Shown: positions 31,574 through 41,924 of the stretch, one piece after another
Position numbering within the stretch: the stretch's first letter is position 1
Layout of the letters: each line of letters starts with the position of its first letter
DNA from: CAVONV01 sp963697355
GTDB lineage: Bacteria > Acidobacteriota > Vicinamibacteria > Marinacidobacterales > DATDRI01
Assembly: GCA_963697355.1 (NCBI GenBank)
Contig: CAVONV010000035.1
Coordinates: forward strand, 1-64,000
Length of the DNA: 64,000 nucleotides
Direction: 5' to 3'
Translations under genes and position numbers: made by a program
The notes under the pieces: generated by a model
Told to the model about the DNA's origin: nothing
Database searches by the model: none
Seen by the model: only the letters and a program-made list of their open reading frames with translations

Positions 31574-33340
31574 TTAGCTCTCTCCATTGATAGCCATCGT
31601 CAAAGTCCCTGCCAAGATCTCCCCTTCCGCAAGAGCTCGATCGAGGTGGTCGGCGACACGATTGAGCTCACGTACGACATACGTGCGGGTGAAGCCGTAG
31701 AGGTCGCTTTCGGCGTCGAGCTCGGCCAGTTGGTCAAGAGAAGCAAGCCCGGGCAGTAGAGACATCGGAAGCGCGGGATCTTGATGATAAGGGCCGCTTT
31801 CTTGGTAGAGAATTCGGAGGACCGGTCGAACGAGGCGTACCAGACGCCGACTGACTTCCTGAGCACCAATCGACTCGGTCATTTCCGGGAGTTTCGCCTC
31901 GAGACTCGTGACTAGATTATGTAATCGCTCGGCCCTTTCCAGTACCTCATCAAAAGGCAAGGAGGCGTCCATCACCTTTTCTGCTTTCTCTCTTAAGAGG
32001 CGTTTGATCTCAGCGGTCGTCGAAGACGGCTCGAGAGGCGGCAGAGGATTGCTCATCAAGCGATAAAGAGCAGAGACATAAAGACGAGTCTCGGCCGCCA
32101 AGTTATCGAAATCGATCTTGTCGAATGTGTCCTCGGGCGTGTGCCAGAACCAATACCCCCCGTCTTCTTCCGTTCGACTGTGATAGAACTGAAGGAGCGG
32201 AAGACCTATTCCATAGAAGGATTGGTCGGAGTCCCTTCCCGGGCGTCGAATCGGCCCTTCACCACCGACGACATCCTTCATCACTGACGTGGCAAGGCGA
32301 TCGAGACCTGGAGTACAAGCAGCACTGTAGTTCTTGGCGCCGATCTGCCCGATAACGTCGATGTTCATATAGGCAAGGGCCTCGTCCCTCAGCTCTGTCC
32401 AGAATCTGTCGGCAAACCACGTTGAGCCCGCGTAGCGACCGTTGGAATGTCCCGTCCACCAAGCGACTTTGAGTCCCCTTTCGAGCTCATCACGATGACG
32501 GTAAAAAATGCGAGCCATTTCCACCATGGCAGCGTTGGATGTCCCCTCGTCCGTAGCCCCATGGTACCAGGCATCCATGTGGCCACCGACCAACACAAAG
32601 CCCTCTGGATCTTTGGCGCTCCGGATCGTCGCCACGGTGACGCGCAACGTCTTCCAGCCCGTCGAGACCTCCGTCTCGAGTGTCACCGTCACGGGTCCGG
32701 ACGCGAGACGCCGCCGGAGGTCCGCACCGGTCTCGTCGTTGACGGCGACGGTCGGGATTGAAGGAAGCTCTTTGAAGTCTTTGTGTGTCGGTGTTCCCCA
32801 GACCGGACTGACTGTCATTTCGTGGATGCGCTCGGAGCTCGAGACAAACACCGCGCCCCGGGCCCCGGCTTCGATGGCCGCCTTGACCTCGTCCGGACGA
32901 GCACCGCCGTCTACGAGCGCAATCTTGCCCTCGACACCTGCCCCTCGGTAGTCCTGGGGACTTCCCTTTCCGCAGTCTACGATCTCTCCCGTCAGTCCCT
33001 CTGCACCCGTTGAAGAAGAAAAAGCCTGTGTCAAAGCACGATAGACGATTTGCTCTTCGCCCAAACGGAGGGATGCACGAACCGGATCGCTCACGTATCC
33101 AGGAAACTCATAGATTTCTACGGGAATGGCTTCTGAGCGAAGTGTCTCGACAACATAGTCGATGGCGGCAAACTCACCGGGACTTCCGGAGGGACGAACG
33201 TATTTGACGATTTCTCTCGCGTGAGCCTCCAACACTTCTGGGCTCACTTCAGCCAGAAGCTCCTTTTCACCGTCAGCGGCGTACATCACCATCGGGCAGA
33301 CGAGCAAAATGACGAGGACGAGACTCTTTGGAGCAACCAT
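31574..33340 (-). CDS. secreted M28-family aminopeptidase-like protein with PA domain
   Basis: A 588-residue protein from ATG 33340 (GGAGGGTGCT ribosome site) with signal peptide APKSLVLVILLVCPMVMYAA. It has an M28 zinc-peptidase fold with an inserted protease-associated domain (GKIALVDGGARPDEV, IEAGARGAVFVSS). Metal ligands appear in VGGHMDAWYHGATDEGTSNA. At the place where M28 enzymes usually have the catalytic EE pair it reads VAWWTGHSNGRYAGSTWFAD, so the general-base Glu is absent; this GHSxGRYAGS form occurs in a known subgroup. HTPEDTFDKID gives the last ligand. A helical C-terminal region of about 150 residues follows. Confidence 0.88.
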   Translation of the reverse strand: MVAPKSLVLVILLVCPMVMYAADGEKELLAEVSPEVLEAHAREIVKYVRPSGSPGEFAAIDYVVETLRSEAIPVEIYEFPGYVSDPVRASLRLGEEQIVYRALTQAFSSSTGAEGLTGEIVDCGKGSPQDYRGAGVEGKIALVDGGARPDEVKAAIEAGARGAVFVSSSERIHEMTVSPVWGTPTHKDFKELPSIPTVAVNDETGADLRRRLASGPVTVTLETEVSTGWKTLRVTVATIRSAKDPEGFVLVGGHMDAWYHGATDEGTSNAAMVEMARIFYRHRDELERGLKVAWWTGHSNGRYAGSTWFADRFWTELRDEALAYMNIDVIGQIGAKNYSAACTPGLDRLATSVMKDVVGGEGPIRRPGRDSDQSFYGIGLPLLQFYHSRTEEDGGYWFWHTPEDTFDKIDFDNLAAETRLYVSALYRLMSNPLPPLEPSSTTAEIKRLLREKAEKVMDASLPFDEVLERAERLHNLVTSLEAKLPEMTESIGAQEVSRRLVRLVRPVLRILYQESGPYHQDPALPMSLLPGLASLDQLAELDAESDLYGFTRTYVVRELNRVADHLDRALAEGEILAGTLTMAINGES

Positions 33341-33432
33341 AGCACCCTCCCTGAGGTGGGCGATCATATGAGCTCGTTCGCCGGAAATCAACGCTCACGA
33401 GTTGGATTGTGGTAGGATCTGCTGACTCGAAC

Positions 33433-34980
33433 ATGATGAATCCGGCCCGACTTTCGAGAGAAGAACCACGCGTCAAGCTCCTGTCTTACTCTGAAGATCC
33501 CTATGATCTTTCGATTGCAGCAGCTCGCACGTGCTACATGCCCAGGGTGGTCGAAGCCTCCGAGGTCACCGAAAAACAGCGCGATTCCATCGGTCAAGCA
33601 ACCTACGATGGAGGACATCACACCGTTTACCAACACGCCCACTTCGTCTTTGGTCTAGAGAACATCTCCCGACAGTTTGTGTGGAGTTTTCTCCACTCTC
33701 ACCCCTTCTACAACTCCGAGCAGTCTTCGCAACGTTTTGTTCGCCTCGACGAAGTACGCGTTTTCGTTCCCCCCATCGAGGGCGAGGCTCTTGCAGTCTA
33801 TGAAGAGGCGGTTGTCAAAGCGTGGGACTACTACAAGAAACTCACCGAGCTTCTCAAAAAGGAAACTTGGGCCATTCTCTCCGAGCTCCGTCATTATCGT
33901 GATGGAAACCACAAGAGAAAGAAGAAAATCGAAAGGGAGGCCGAGAAAAAAGCCTTCGAGACAGCTCGCTACGTCATTCCGGTGGCCGCTTTTACCTCCA
34001 TGGTGCATACCGTTTCCGGGATCACGTTGCACCGCCTCCAACGCATGACCCAAGCCGGCGATGCTCCTCATGAGGCGGCGCTCGTCGTCGCCGCTATGGT
34101 GGATCGCGTTCGTGATATCGATCCTCTCTTTTTCGAAAAGATCGGTGAACAACCCCTCGAACCAAAGGAGCTACCCGAGTTTTCTTTTCCGCATATTCCA
34201 GATCAAATCGAAGAGCACAACGAGCACTTCGACCGTGAGCTGGGGGGAGCTACGTCGAAGCTCATCGACACCTCCGAAAAAGGCGAGGAGGTCATCGCCC
34301 TGGCCGTTAGAACCGTCTTGGGTAAGCCGACCCAAGAGCTGACGACGAAAGCCGCGTTGGCCCACATCCTCGATCCTCGACTCAATCCGCTTAGAACCGA
34401 CACTCTCAACGTGGGAGCTCACTCGCCCGTCATGCGGGCCTTGAACCATGTTCACTACACCTTCATGAAGAACATCTCTCACACGGCGGACTCTCAAGAT
34501 CAGCGTCACCGCATGGTCCCCGCCTCCCGCCCCCTAATGACCCTTACAGACACTCGAGAGCCAGACTATCGAGTGCCCATGCTCATATCGGGGAACCGTG
34601 AGGCATTGACCCTCTTCGAAGAAGCGATGGAGACTGGATGGAAGGCCAAAAACCGATTGTTAGAGCTGGGCGTACCAAAGCAATGGGCGTTGTATATCCT
34701 TCCGAACGCGAAGGCCATCCGGTTCATCGAGTCCGGCTCCCTACTTCATCTCATGCACAAGTGGACCATGCGCACTTGCTTCAACGCGCAGGAAGAAATC
34801 TACCAAGCGTCAATGGAAGAGCTCGAGCAAGTGAGAAACGTTCACCCTCTTATTGCATCGTTCATGGGACCCCCCTGTGTTATCCGAAACGGAATTGTCT
34901 CTCCACGGTGCACCGAAGGAGATCGCTTTTGTGGAGTTCCTGTATGGCGACACTTTCCCGATGTGAAACGGCCTATTTGA
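33433..34980 (+). CDS. thyX: double-domain ThyX-type (flavin-dependent) thymidylate synthase
   Basis: Makes dTMP from dUMP with FADH2. About 515 residues, twice the usual ThyX length, formed by two ThyX-like domains. The N-terminal half has HHTVYQHAHFVFGLENISR and FYNSEQSSQRFV, the second half HVHYTFMKNISHTADSQDQR-HRMVPASRP, which carries the RHR part of the ThyX motif. So one composite active site may be shared between the halves. Start ATG 33433 (MMNPARLSREEPRV) is preferred over GTG 33409. The gene is divergent from the peptidase. Confidence 0.88.
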   Translation: MMNPARLSREEPRVKLLSYSEDPYDLSIAAARTCYMPRVVEASEVTEKQRDSIGQATYDGGHHTVYQHAHFVFGLENISRQFVWSFLHSHPFYNSEQSSQRFVRLDEVRVFVPPIEGEALAVYEEAVVKAWDYYKKLTELLKKETWAILSELRHYRDGNHKRKKKIEREAEKKAFETARYVIPVAAFTSMVHTVSGITLHRLQRMTQAGDAPHEAALVVAAMVDRVRDIDPLFFEKIGEQPLEPKELPEFSFPHIPDQIEEHNEHFDRELGGATSKLIDTSEKGEEVIALAVRTVLGKPTQELTTKAALAHILDPRLNPLRTDTLNVGAHSPVMRALNHVHYTFMKNISHTADSQDQRHRMVPASRPLMTLTDTREPDYRVPMLISGNREALTLFEEAMETGWKAKNRLLELGVPKQWALYILPNAKAIRFIESGSLLHLMHKWTMRTCFNAQEEIYQASMEELEQVRNVHPLIASFMGPPCVIRNGIVSPRCTEGDRFCGVPVWRHFPDVKRPI

Positions 34981-35011
34981 ACCGAGGGCAAGAGAACTAA
35001 CGGTTGGAACC

Positions 35012-35749
35012 ATGTGGAAGCAAGAGTATGCCAACATGTTCCAGCTCGAGGATGAATTTTGGTGGTACCGGGGTCTCCACGAGCTCATCGAACGCTACGT
35101 TCGAGACAAGTCCGCGGAGTGTCGACCGAACATCTTGGACGCGGGCTGTGGATGCGGCAAGCTCATGACAATCATGAGCCCCTACGGCGAGGTCTCGGGA
35201 TTCGATTTTTCCGAAGATGCTATACGCTTCTGTAAAGAAAGAGGATTCGACAAGGTCGCGCAGCAAGACCTGAGCCGGTGGGAACCCCCATCCAAAGCCT
35301 ATGACATCGTCACTTGCATCGATGTCTTGTGTCACAGAGCCATCGGTGATGTGGCCTCTGTCGTGAGGAAGTTCCATCAATCCCTGAAACCCGATGGCAT
35401 GTTGATACTCAATCTCCCGGCCTTCGAGATTCTGAAGAGACCCCACGACATCGTCGTCAACACGGTGAGAAGGAGCCACAGGAAAGAGACGAACCGGATG
35501 CTCGAGAAGGAAGGCTTCGATGTCGAGGTGTCGAGCTATCGATTGCCCTTTCTCTTCATCATCATCGCTCTCAGAAAACTGCTCGCCACATTCGAGTCAG
35601 ACAAGACACCGACATCGGACCTAAAGCCGATTCCTTCAAGTCTGAACTCACTTCTGCTCATCAAACACCGCGGCGAGAACACTCTGGTCTACAACGGGAT
35701 TTCTCTCCCGTTCGGAAGCTCCCTCTTCATCGTCGCGCGCAAGAAGTAG
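35012..35749 (+). CDS. class I SAM-dependent methyltransferase
   Basis: A 245-residue Rossmann-fold methyltransferase. It opens WKQEYANMFQLEDEFWWYRG, common in polysaccharide or lipid-linked methyltransferases; motif I is ILDAGCGCGKLM; a later acidic loop has GFDFSEDAIRFC and motif IV is YDIVTCIDVLCH. A hydrophobic C-terminal part (LFIIIALRKLL) suggests membrane association, as in UbiE/glycan methyltransferases. It starts 31 bp after thyX. The substrate is unknown. Confidence 0.88.
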   Translation: MWKQEYANMFQLEDEFWWYRGLHELIERYVRDKSAECRPNILDAGCGCGKLMTIMSPYGEVSGFDFSEDAIRFCKERGFDKVAQQDLSRWEPPSKAYDIVTCIDVLCHRAIGDVASVVRKFHQSLKPDGMLILNLPAFEILKRPHDIVVNTVRRSHRKETNRMLEKEGFDVEVSSYRLPFLFIIIALRKLLATFESDKTPTSDLKPIPSSLNSLLLIKHRGENTLVYNGISLPFGSSLFIVARKK

Positions 35750-36156
35750 ACGCGGTCGGACTGGCCTCTGGCTTCTTCTTCACTGGCCACCCGCCTTCGC
35801 TTGCCGTAATTGACGGAAGCTTCGGCGGGTCCGCCGAAGCCTCGGCGTAGGCGGACTGTTCACTTCCAACTGACTTCCCACGGGAACGGGCATGCAGGTA
35901 GTCAGGCAGCCGAACGAATCTGTGCCTCGCAATCCCGGTGTGCTGATGAGCTCTGACTGACCTCTGGAGTCTACCAGGCTTAGGCGCGATCTACCTTCTA
36001 CTTTCTCCTTTCTACTAGCTTCCCCCGGGCAGGGGCACGGGGCATCCGCACGAAGTTAGTCTCCGATGCGGTGGACGTCGCGGCCGTGCGGATGCTGATT
36101 ACTGATCACTGGTGACTTCTCTTAAGCCGATCACACGGACCGGCCAGGCACTAGCC
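35750..36156. repeat. repeat-filled intergenic region
   Basis: About 400 bp without a gene. It contains a GCCTCGGCGTAGGCGGAC element (about 35839-35856, the inverted form of the one at 24815), a 7-bp-period CTACTTTC array (about 35990-36015), a CCCGGGCAGGGGCACGGG string (36025-36042) and the first copy of the 54-bp palindromic element (36042-36095). It separates the converging methyltransferase and FmdB genes. Confidence 0.7.
36042..36095. repeat. 54-bp palindromic dispersed element, copy 1
   Basis: Bounded by perfect 11-bp inverted repeats GCATCCGCACG and CGTGCGGATGC, with interior AAGTTAGTCTCCGATGCGG. The copy at 44364-44424 is the inverted form with a 7-bp longer interior. Both copies touch CCCGTGCCC-type C-rich DNA on the same side, so the two parts move or arise together. 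Confidence 0.8.
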
Positions 36157-36363
36157 TCAGCGAAAACCTGAGCCGGTGGGTCCACAGCTCGAGGCGGTAC
36201 CGAGCCCGTCACCGCCTCCGCCGGTTGCAAAGGTAGAGACGATCCGTTCCGTTCGCTCGGAGCCGCAACAAGGACACTCGGTGTCTTCTTCCCTGCTGCG
36301 ACTCAGTTGTAACGACTCGAAGATTTCCTGACACTCCCTACATTGATATTCGAATATAGGCAT
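36157..36363 (-). CDS. FmdB-family zinc-ribbon protein
   Basis: A 68-residue protein with FEYQCRECQEIFE and ECPCCGSER, the FmdB/Rv-type zinc ribbon, followed by a glycine-rich tail (ATGGGGDGLG). Members are putative regulators of unknown mechanism. It is last in the minus-strand run that starts at the sigma factor. Confidence 0.85.
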   Translation of the reverse strand: MPIFEYQCRECQEIFESLQLSRSREEDTECPCCGSERTERIVSTFATGGGGDGLGTASSCGPTGSGFR

Positions 36364-36516
36364 GGATCTCTATTCTCCCGCACTCTTGATTCTATACCGG
36401 AAGTCCGCCGGCGACTTCATCGACTTGGTCCCCGAGCCGTTCTTCCATGATGGTTTCTCTCATTCCCTCGGCGACTCCGCGCCCTTGCGCTGGATACGAA
36501 GTGCCGAGAGGAGCAT

Positions 36517-36705
36517 CTACCCCTTGACGCCTGCCTTGCGCAAAAACGTCATCATGGGACACCAATTGGTGAAAGCGGATTGGAACAAGTTCAAACCCAC
36601 GAAGACCGTAAACAGGTACCAGTAGGGGCTGACATAGTAGCCAAGAGCCACCGAAAGCATCACGAAGAATCCTGCAAACATCCTGAGATATCGATCAACC
36701 GACAT
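36517..36705 (-). CDS. DUF2892 small membrane protein
   Basis: A 62-residue protein with two membrane helices (MFAGFFVMLSVALGYYV and YWYLFTVFVGLNLFQSAF) and the characteristic NWCPMMTFLRKAG ending, as in the membrane part of YgaP and related DUF2892 proteins. The Cys is conserved. Its start is 3 bp after the universal stress gene, so they are co-transcribed. Confidence 0.88.
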   Translation of the reverse strand: MSVDRYLRMFAGFFVMLSVALGYYVSPYWYLFTVFVGLNLFQSAFTNWCPMMTFLRKAGVKG

Positions 36706-36708
36706 ATT

Positions 36709-37539
36709 TCATCCCTCCACGTCTTTCATTGGTACAACTAAGAGTGAGGTTGCAGCCGCCCGCATCACCTTTTCCGTTGTCGTGCTGAAGAGCTCACCGA
36801 ACAACATGACCCAGCGTCTGCCACCCATCACGATGATGTCGGGGCGGACTTCCTGGGCCACCCGAAGGATGTTCTCTGCTGCGTCGCCCCGGGCCAAGCT
36901 TTCCTCGATTCTACAACGTTTCTTGATTTCCTCGGAAACTCCAGGACAACTGTCCGGCAGCTCCTCCGAACCCGTCGCGTGGACCAGGCTGAGGTCCGCG
37001 TCGAAATCGGTGGCGAGTGAAGCCGCCGTTGATAGAACGACTCCTTCCTTATCTTCAGCACTTATCGCCCCGAGTATCCGCTTGAGCGCTGGGTTTCCGT
37101 CCACCCTAACCGCCAACACCGGACAGCCGCCCCGACGGATGACACGCTCCGTGACGGAACCCATCCAAAGACGTTGCGCACCGCTTCGTCCATGAGTTCC
37201 CATGATCACCAGATCCGGCTTCTTCGCCTCGATCGTCTTCAATATGAGGTCCGTTGGGGCTCCCTCGGCGACGATCGTCTCGGGAACCCTGCCGAGTACG
37301 GGGGCTACGTTACGAGAAACATAGTCAGCAACGTCTTTCCATTTCGTCTGGCGCTCTTTTGCGAGCTCATCTATTTGAGAGCTCGTAAAGTAAGGCGGGA
37401 CTTCGATCCGTTCTGCGTGAAGGACCGTGACTTCCGCTCCGTACTTCTCCATGAAGACTCGCGCGTTGGCAAGCGCGGCATTCGAGGTTTCACTAAGATC
37501 CGTCGGTACGAGGATTTTTTTCGGTGCAAAGGATCTCAT
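36709..37539 (-). CDS. tandem universal stress protein
   Basis: A 276-residue protein of two USP domains. The first has KILVPTDLSETSNAALANAR and the ATP-loop pattern GTHGRSGAQRLWMGSVTERV; the second has ILGAISAEDKEGVVLS and ends MGGRRWVMLFGELFSTTTEK. Two-domain USPs of this type are stress-response proteins. It overlaps the end of the RND pump gene by ATGA, so it belongs to the efflux operon. Confidence 0.92.
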   Translation of the reverse strand: MRSFAPKKILVPTDLSETSNAALANARVFMEKYGAEVTVLHAERIEVPPYFTSSQIDELAKERQTKWKDVADYVSRNVAPVLGRVPETIVAEGAPTDLILKTIEAKKPDLVIMGTHGRSGAQRLWMGSVTERVIRRGGCPVLAVRVDGNPALKRILGAISAEDKEGVVLSTAASLATDFDADLSLVHATGSEELPDSCPGVSEEIKKRCRIEESLARGDAAENILRVAQEVRPDIIVMGGRRWVMLFGELFSTTTEKVMRAAATSLLVVPMKDVEG

Positions 37540-40500
37540 TGGACGCTCCCTTCAGCGGACAGAGCGGATGCTGTCGCCCCCTCGGCCTGCCTCTTCCTCA
37601 CCATGTAGTAAACGATGGGTACCGTGGCGCGAGAGAGCATGAGCGAAGCCACCTCACCCGCCATCAATGCGATGGCCAATCCCTGAAAGATCGGGTCGAA
37701 GAGGATCACCCCGGCCGCCACGACCACGGCGGCTGCCGTCAAAACCATGGGCCGGAACCGCACGGCACCCGCATCGACAACGGCTTCCCTGAGCGGCATC
37801 CCTTCTTTTAGCCGCAGCTCGATGAAGTCAACGAGAATAATGGAGTTCCTCACCACGATCCCGGCTCCGGCAATGAACCCGATCATCGATGTCGCCGTGA
37901 AGAATGCCCCCATCGCACCATGTGCCGGTAGGATACCCACCAGGGAGAACGGGATCGCCGACATGATGATGAGGGGCGTCAGGAAGTCCTGAAACCAAGC
38001 CACGACCAAAATGTAGATCAAGATGAGTACGGCTGCGAAGGCCATGCCGAGGTCACGAAAGACTTCATAAGTAATGTGCCACTCACCGTCCCACTTCATG
38101 GAGTAGCGATCGGTGAAGAAAGGTTCCTTCGCCGTGTACTGCTCCATGGCGTACCCTTCGGGGAGCTCCATGTCGTCAATCTTGGGCGAGAGATTCAAGA
38201 TCGCGTAGACCGGGCTCTCGATCTCACCAGCAACGTCGGCGGTGACGTAGACGACGGGCAACAGGTTCTTGTGGTAGATGCTCTTGTCTTCCTTCACGAG
38301 CTCGATCTCGGTCAGGTCACCGATACTGACCAACTGTCCCCCTTCGGCTCATGACCCGTAGGCCACGAAGCCTGTTCCAGATCGGAACGGGCAGCTCGAG
38401 ACAGTTGAAGGACGATGGGGATGTCTTCTTGCTCGTGGTCGTCATGCAGCAAGCCGACCGATTCTCCCGATGTCGCCATCCGCAGCGTTCTAGCGATGAC
38501 ATCGAGACGCACCCCGCTGAGAGCCGCTTTTTCCTGGTCGACTATCAAACGGTATTTTGGCTGGTCGTCCTCCACGTACCAATCCACGTCCACGATCCCG
38601 GGTATCTCCTCCATCTGGTCGCGGACGTCCCGGGCAATCTCCATTTGTCTCTCGTAGTCAGGACCATAGATCTCGGCGACGAGCGTTTGAAGGACCGGAG
38701 GACCGGGAGGCACTTCTGAGACCTTGACTCGGGCTCCGTAGTTGTCGGCCACGGGTAGGAGCTGCGTCACGAAGCTCCTTGGCGATCTCGTGGCTCTTGA
38801 CGCTCCGCTCTCCCTTTTCGACGAGATTGACCTGGATGTCGGCTACATTCGAGCCCTGCCTCAAGAAATAGTGGCGCACCAACCCGTTGAAGTTATACGG
38901 GCCAGAGGTCCCCGCGTAGACCTGGTAGTTGACGACCTGAGGATGCTCGGCAACGACATCGGCAAGAGCTCGAGTGACACGAGTGGTCTGCTCGAGGGTC
39001 GTGCCCTCGGGCATATCGACGATGACCTGAAACTCACTCTTGTTGTCAAAGGGGAGCATCTTGACTTCGACGAAGCCGATCCCGACAAGCGCCATCGAAA
39101 TCGAGCAAAAGGACCACCACTCCGGTCAAAAAGAAACGACGGTATCTCGCGGAGCTGAGAATCTGCCCCATCAAGCTGCCGATACATCCTGGTGCTGGTT
39201 CCTTCAGCTTGTTGCTCTTCTTCACCTTCACACTTGAGTAGTCGAATCGTAGCCCAAGGTGTCACCACGAAAGCGACGATCAAGCGAAAAAATCATGGCG
39301 GCAGTGGCACCGATGGGAATGGGCATCATGTAGGGCCCCATGAGTCCACTCACGAAGGCCATGGGCAGGATAGCGGCGATGACGGCCAGGGTGGCCAGGA
39401 TGGTGGGGTTCCCCACCTCGTCCACGGCTTTCACCGCAATCTCTGCCGTGCTGAGGTTCTTGTTCTCCGGCAAACGACAATGCCGGGCAATGTTCTCCAC
39501 GATGACGATGGCGTCATCGACGAGGATCCCGATAGAAAAAATCAGGGCGAAGAGCGTGATGCGATTGAGTGTGAAGCCGTAGAAATAGAAGACGGTGAGC
39601 GTCAGAGCAAGCGTCGCAGGTATGGCCAACAATACGATGACAGACTCCCGTCGCCCCAAGGTGAGCCAGATCAGAATCGACACGCTGACGACGGCAATGA
39701 GCATGTGGAGAAGAAGCTCGTCGCTCTTTTCCTTGGCCGTCTCGCCGTAGTCTCGCGTAATCGTGAGCTCCACATCGGCCGGTATGAGGTCGCCGCGAAG
39801 TGAGTCGACCTTTTCCAATACGGCATGGTTGACGGCGACGGCGTTCTTACCTTTGCGTTTCGCCACCGAGATGGTCACCGCCGGCCATTCCGCACCCTCG
39901 GCGTCCGAGATGCGCCGCCTCTGCGGCACCGGCGCCAAAGAACACGTAGTTGGAAGGTTCTTCTCCGCCGTCTCGAATCTCCGCGACGTCGCGAAGGAAT
40001 ACGGGACGACCATCGGAAACACCGACCACGACGCTTCCCACGTCTTCGCCGTCTCCAACCACCCGCCGGTCACGACAAGGAACTCGTGATTGCTCGAAGC
40101 AAAAGATCCTGACTCGAGGAGGCGGTTGGAAGCTTGAAGGGCGTTTGCCACCATGAGCGGTGAGAGGTTACGGGAGATTAGTGCGGCAGGATCTAGAAGC
40201 ACTCGGACTTGTCTTCTCTCTCCACCAATGAGAGTCACCTCGCTGACTTCGGGAACCTGCTTGATCGCCTTTTCGAGCTCACCGGCAATTTGACGCAGAT
40301 CGAAGTGGTTGTAGCGTTTGCTCCACAATGTCAGACCGAGTATGGGCACATCGTCGATGGAGCGAGGCTTGACCAGTGGCTGGAAGGCTCCGGGCGGGAT
40401 CCGATCGAAGTTGGCCTGGAGTTTGTCCATCAAGCGAACGGCCGAATCTTCTTCGTCTTCTCCCACGTAGAAGCGAACAATGGCCATGCTCATACCTGGG

Positions 40501-40778
40501 CTGGATGTCGAGTAGACGTACTCGACACCGGGGATCTCGTAGATGAGCTCCTCCATGGGACTCGTGACGCGCTGCTCGATCTCCTTTGCCGAAGCACCCG
40601 GCATGGCTACGAAGACGTCGAACATGGGAACGATGATCTGAGGCTCTTCTTCGCGAGGCAACATCACGATGGTGAAGAGTCCAAGAAGCATCGCACCCAG
40701 CAAGAACAGGGGCGTCAGCTTGGAATTGATGAACGCGCCGGCGACCCTTCCGGCGGTTCCAATGTTCTGCTTGCTCAT
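37536..40778 (-). pseudogene. RND efflux pump (AcrB/CusA family), multiply frameshifted
   Basis: Proton-driven inner-membrane pump of a tripartite system. It starts INSKLTPLFLLGAMLLGLF and passes through normal RND landmarks: REEEPQIIVPMFDVFV, SIGILVDDAIVIVENIARH (the helix 4 DD motif), FVEVKMLPFDNKSEFQVIV and IAGAGIVVRNSIILVDFIEL near the end. Total length (about 1080 codons) is normal, but the reading frame changes at about 40060, 39900, 39280, 39200, 39095, 38765 and 38345. One change lies in a GGGGG run near 38341. Either the pump is dying or the local sequence has indel errors. The flanking genes are mostly intact. Confidence 0.88.
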
Positions 40779-41924
40779 TGCGTCACCACTCGCATGCCTT
40801 CGCGAAGGCTCTCATCGAGCTCAATAACAACCACGTCACCTTCGCCCAAACCGGAAAGGACCTCCACCCGATGTCCATGTCGTTCACCGATGGTCACGAG
40901 GCGGGTTCGGGCTATCCCTTCGTCAACAACGTAGACCATTTCGAGCTGGCCTCTCCGAACGAGCGCGGACTCCGGGATGAGCAGACGCTCAGCCGAACCC
41001 ACGTTGAAACCCACACGGACAAACATCCCAGGACGAGGATCCACTTCATCAGGTAGCTCGTCAGGCAGGTCGACTTGAACTCCGAAAGCTCGACTCGCGA
41101 CATTGACGCCTTGATGGACCTCGGCGACGCGTCCCTCGACGGGATCCTCGGATCCCTCGAGCCAAACGTCTGCCGTATCGCCGACCTGTATCTTCCCGGC
41201 CTGTGATTCCGGCACGGTGGTCTCAGCACGCAGGCCACCCGCCTTCTCGATGACACCCAGAGGTGTGCCAGGGGAGGCCAGGTTACCAATATCGACACGG
41301 CGCTCGGTCACACGGCCCGAAAAAGGAGCCGTGATCTGCGTGTAGCTTTGTACCGCCTCCGCTTCGGCCTCGGCTCGCTGAACTGCAGATTGAGCGCGCT
41401 TCCAACGAGCCTGCGCCATGTCTTTTTGGGCAATCGTCCCTGTGTATCGGGCTTCGACCTCATCGTACTCCTGGGGAGCCACGGCGCGCTTTTCCTTGAG
41501 CGACTGGAACCGTTCGTAGGTCGCCGTGACGACACGAGCTTGCGCCTCAGCTGCTTTTAGCCCGTTCTCCGCCTCCGTCAAACCCTGTCGCGCCTCTTCG
41601 AGGCCGGCTTGTGCAGCGCGCAGCCTGGCACCCAACTCGCTATCATCCAGAACGAAAAGGACCGCTCCGGCTCTGACCTGATCGCCGGGCTTGAATCGAA
41701 TCTCTTGCACGAATCCCGGTGCCTTGCTCATCAGAACGGCTGTCTGACTTCCTTTCAAGGTTCCGCTCGCTACGAAGCGCTTGCCAACCTCGTGAGTCTC
41801 AACCGTGGTGACGACGGCGGAGACGCTTTCGGCTTCCTCACCGAGGTGCTCCTCTCGTCCCTCGGCAGCCAAGGATTCCAAGTGTCAACAACAACATCGA
41901 GATAAAGCTCTTGTTTTTTCTCAT
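40775..41924 (-). CDS. RND efflux adaptor lipoprotein, one N-terminal frameshift
   Basis: Periplasmic membrane-fusion protein of the RND pump. ATG 41924 encodes a lipoprotein signal (SFISMLLLTLGILGC) with its lipobox Cys. Within about ten codons after that Cys the frame must shift by one base to reach the adaptor proper: ASGTLKGSQTAVLMSKAPGF, the lipoyl half-motif FKPGDQVRAGAVLFVLDDSE, a coiled hairpin, then ITAPFSGRVTERRVDIGNLA. The C-terminal barrel includes PGMFVRVGFNVGSAERLLIP. The start overlaps the TolC stop and the end overlaps the RND gene start. Confidence 0.88.
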
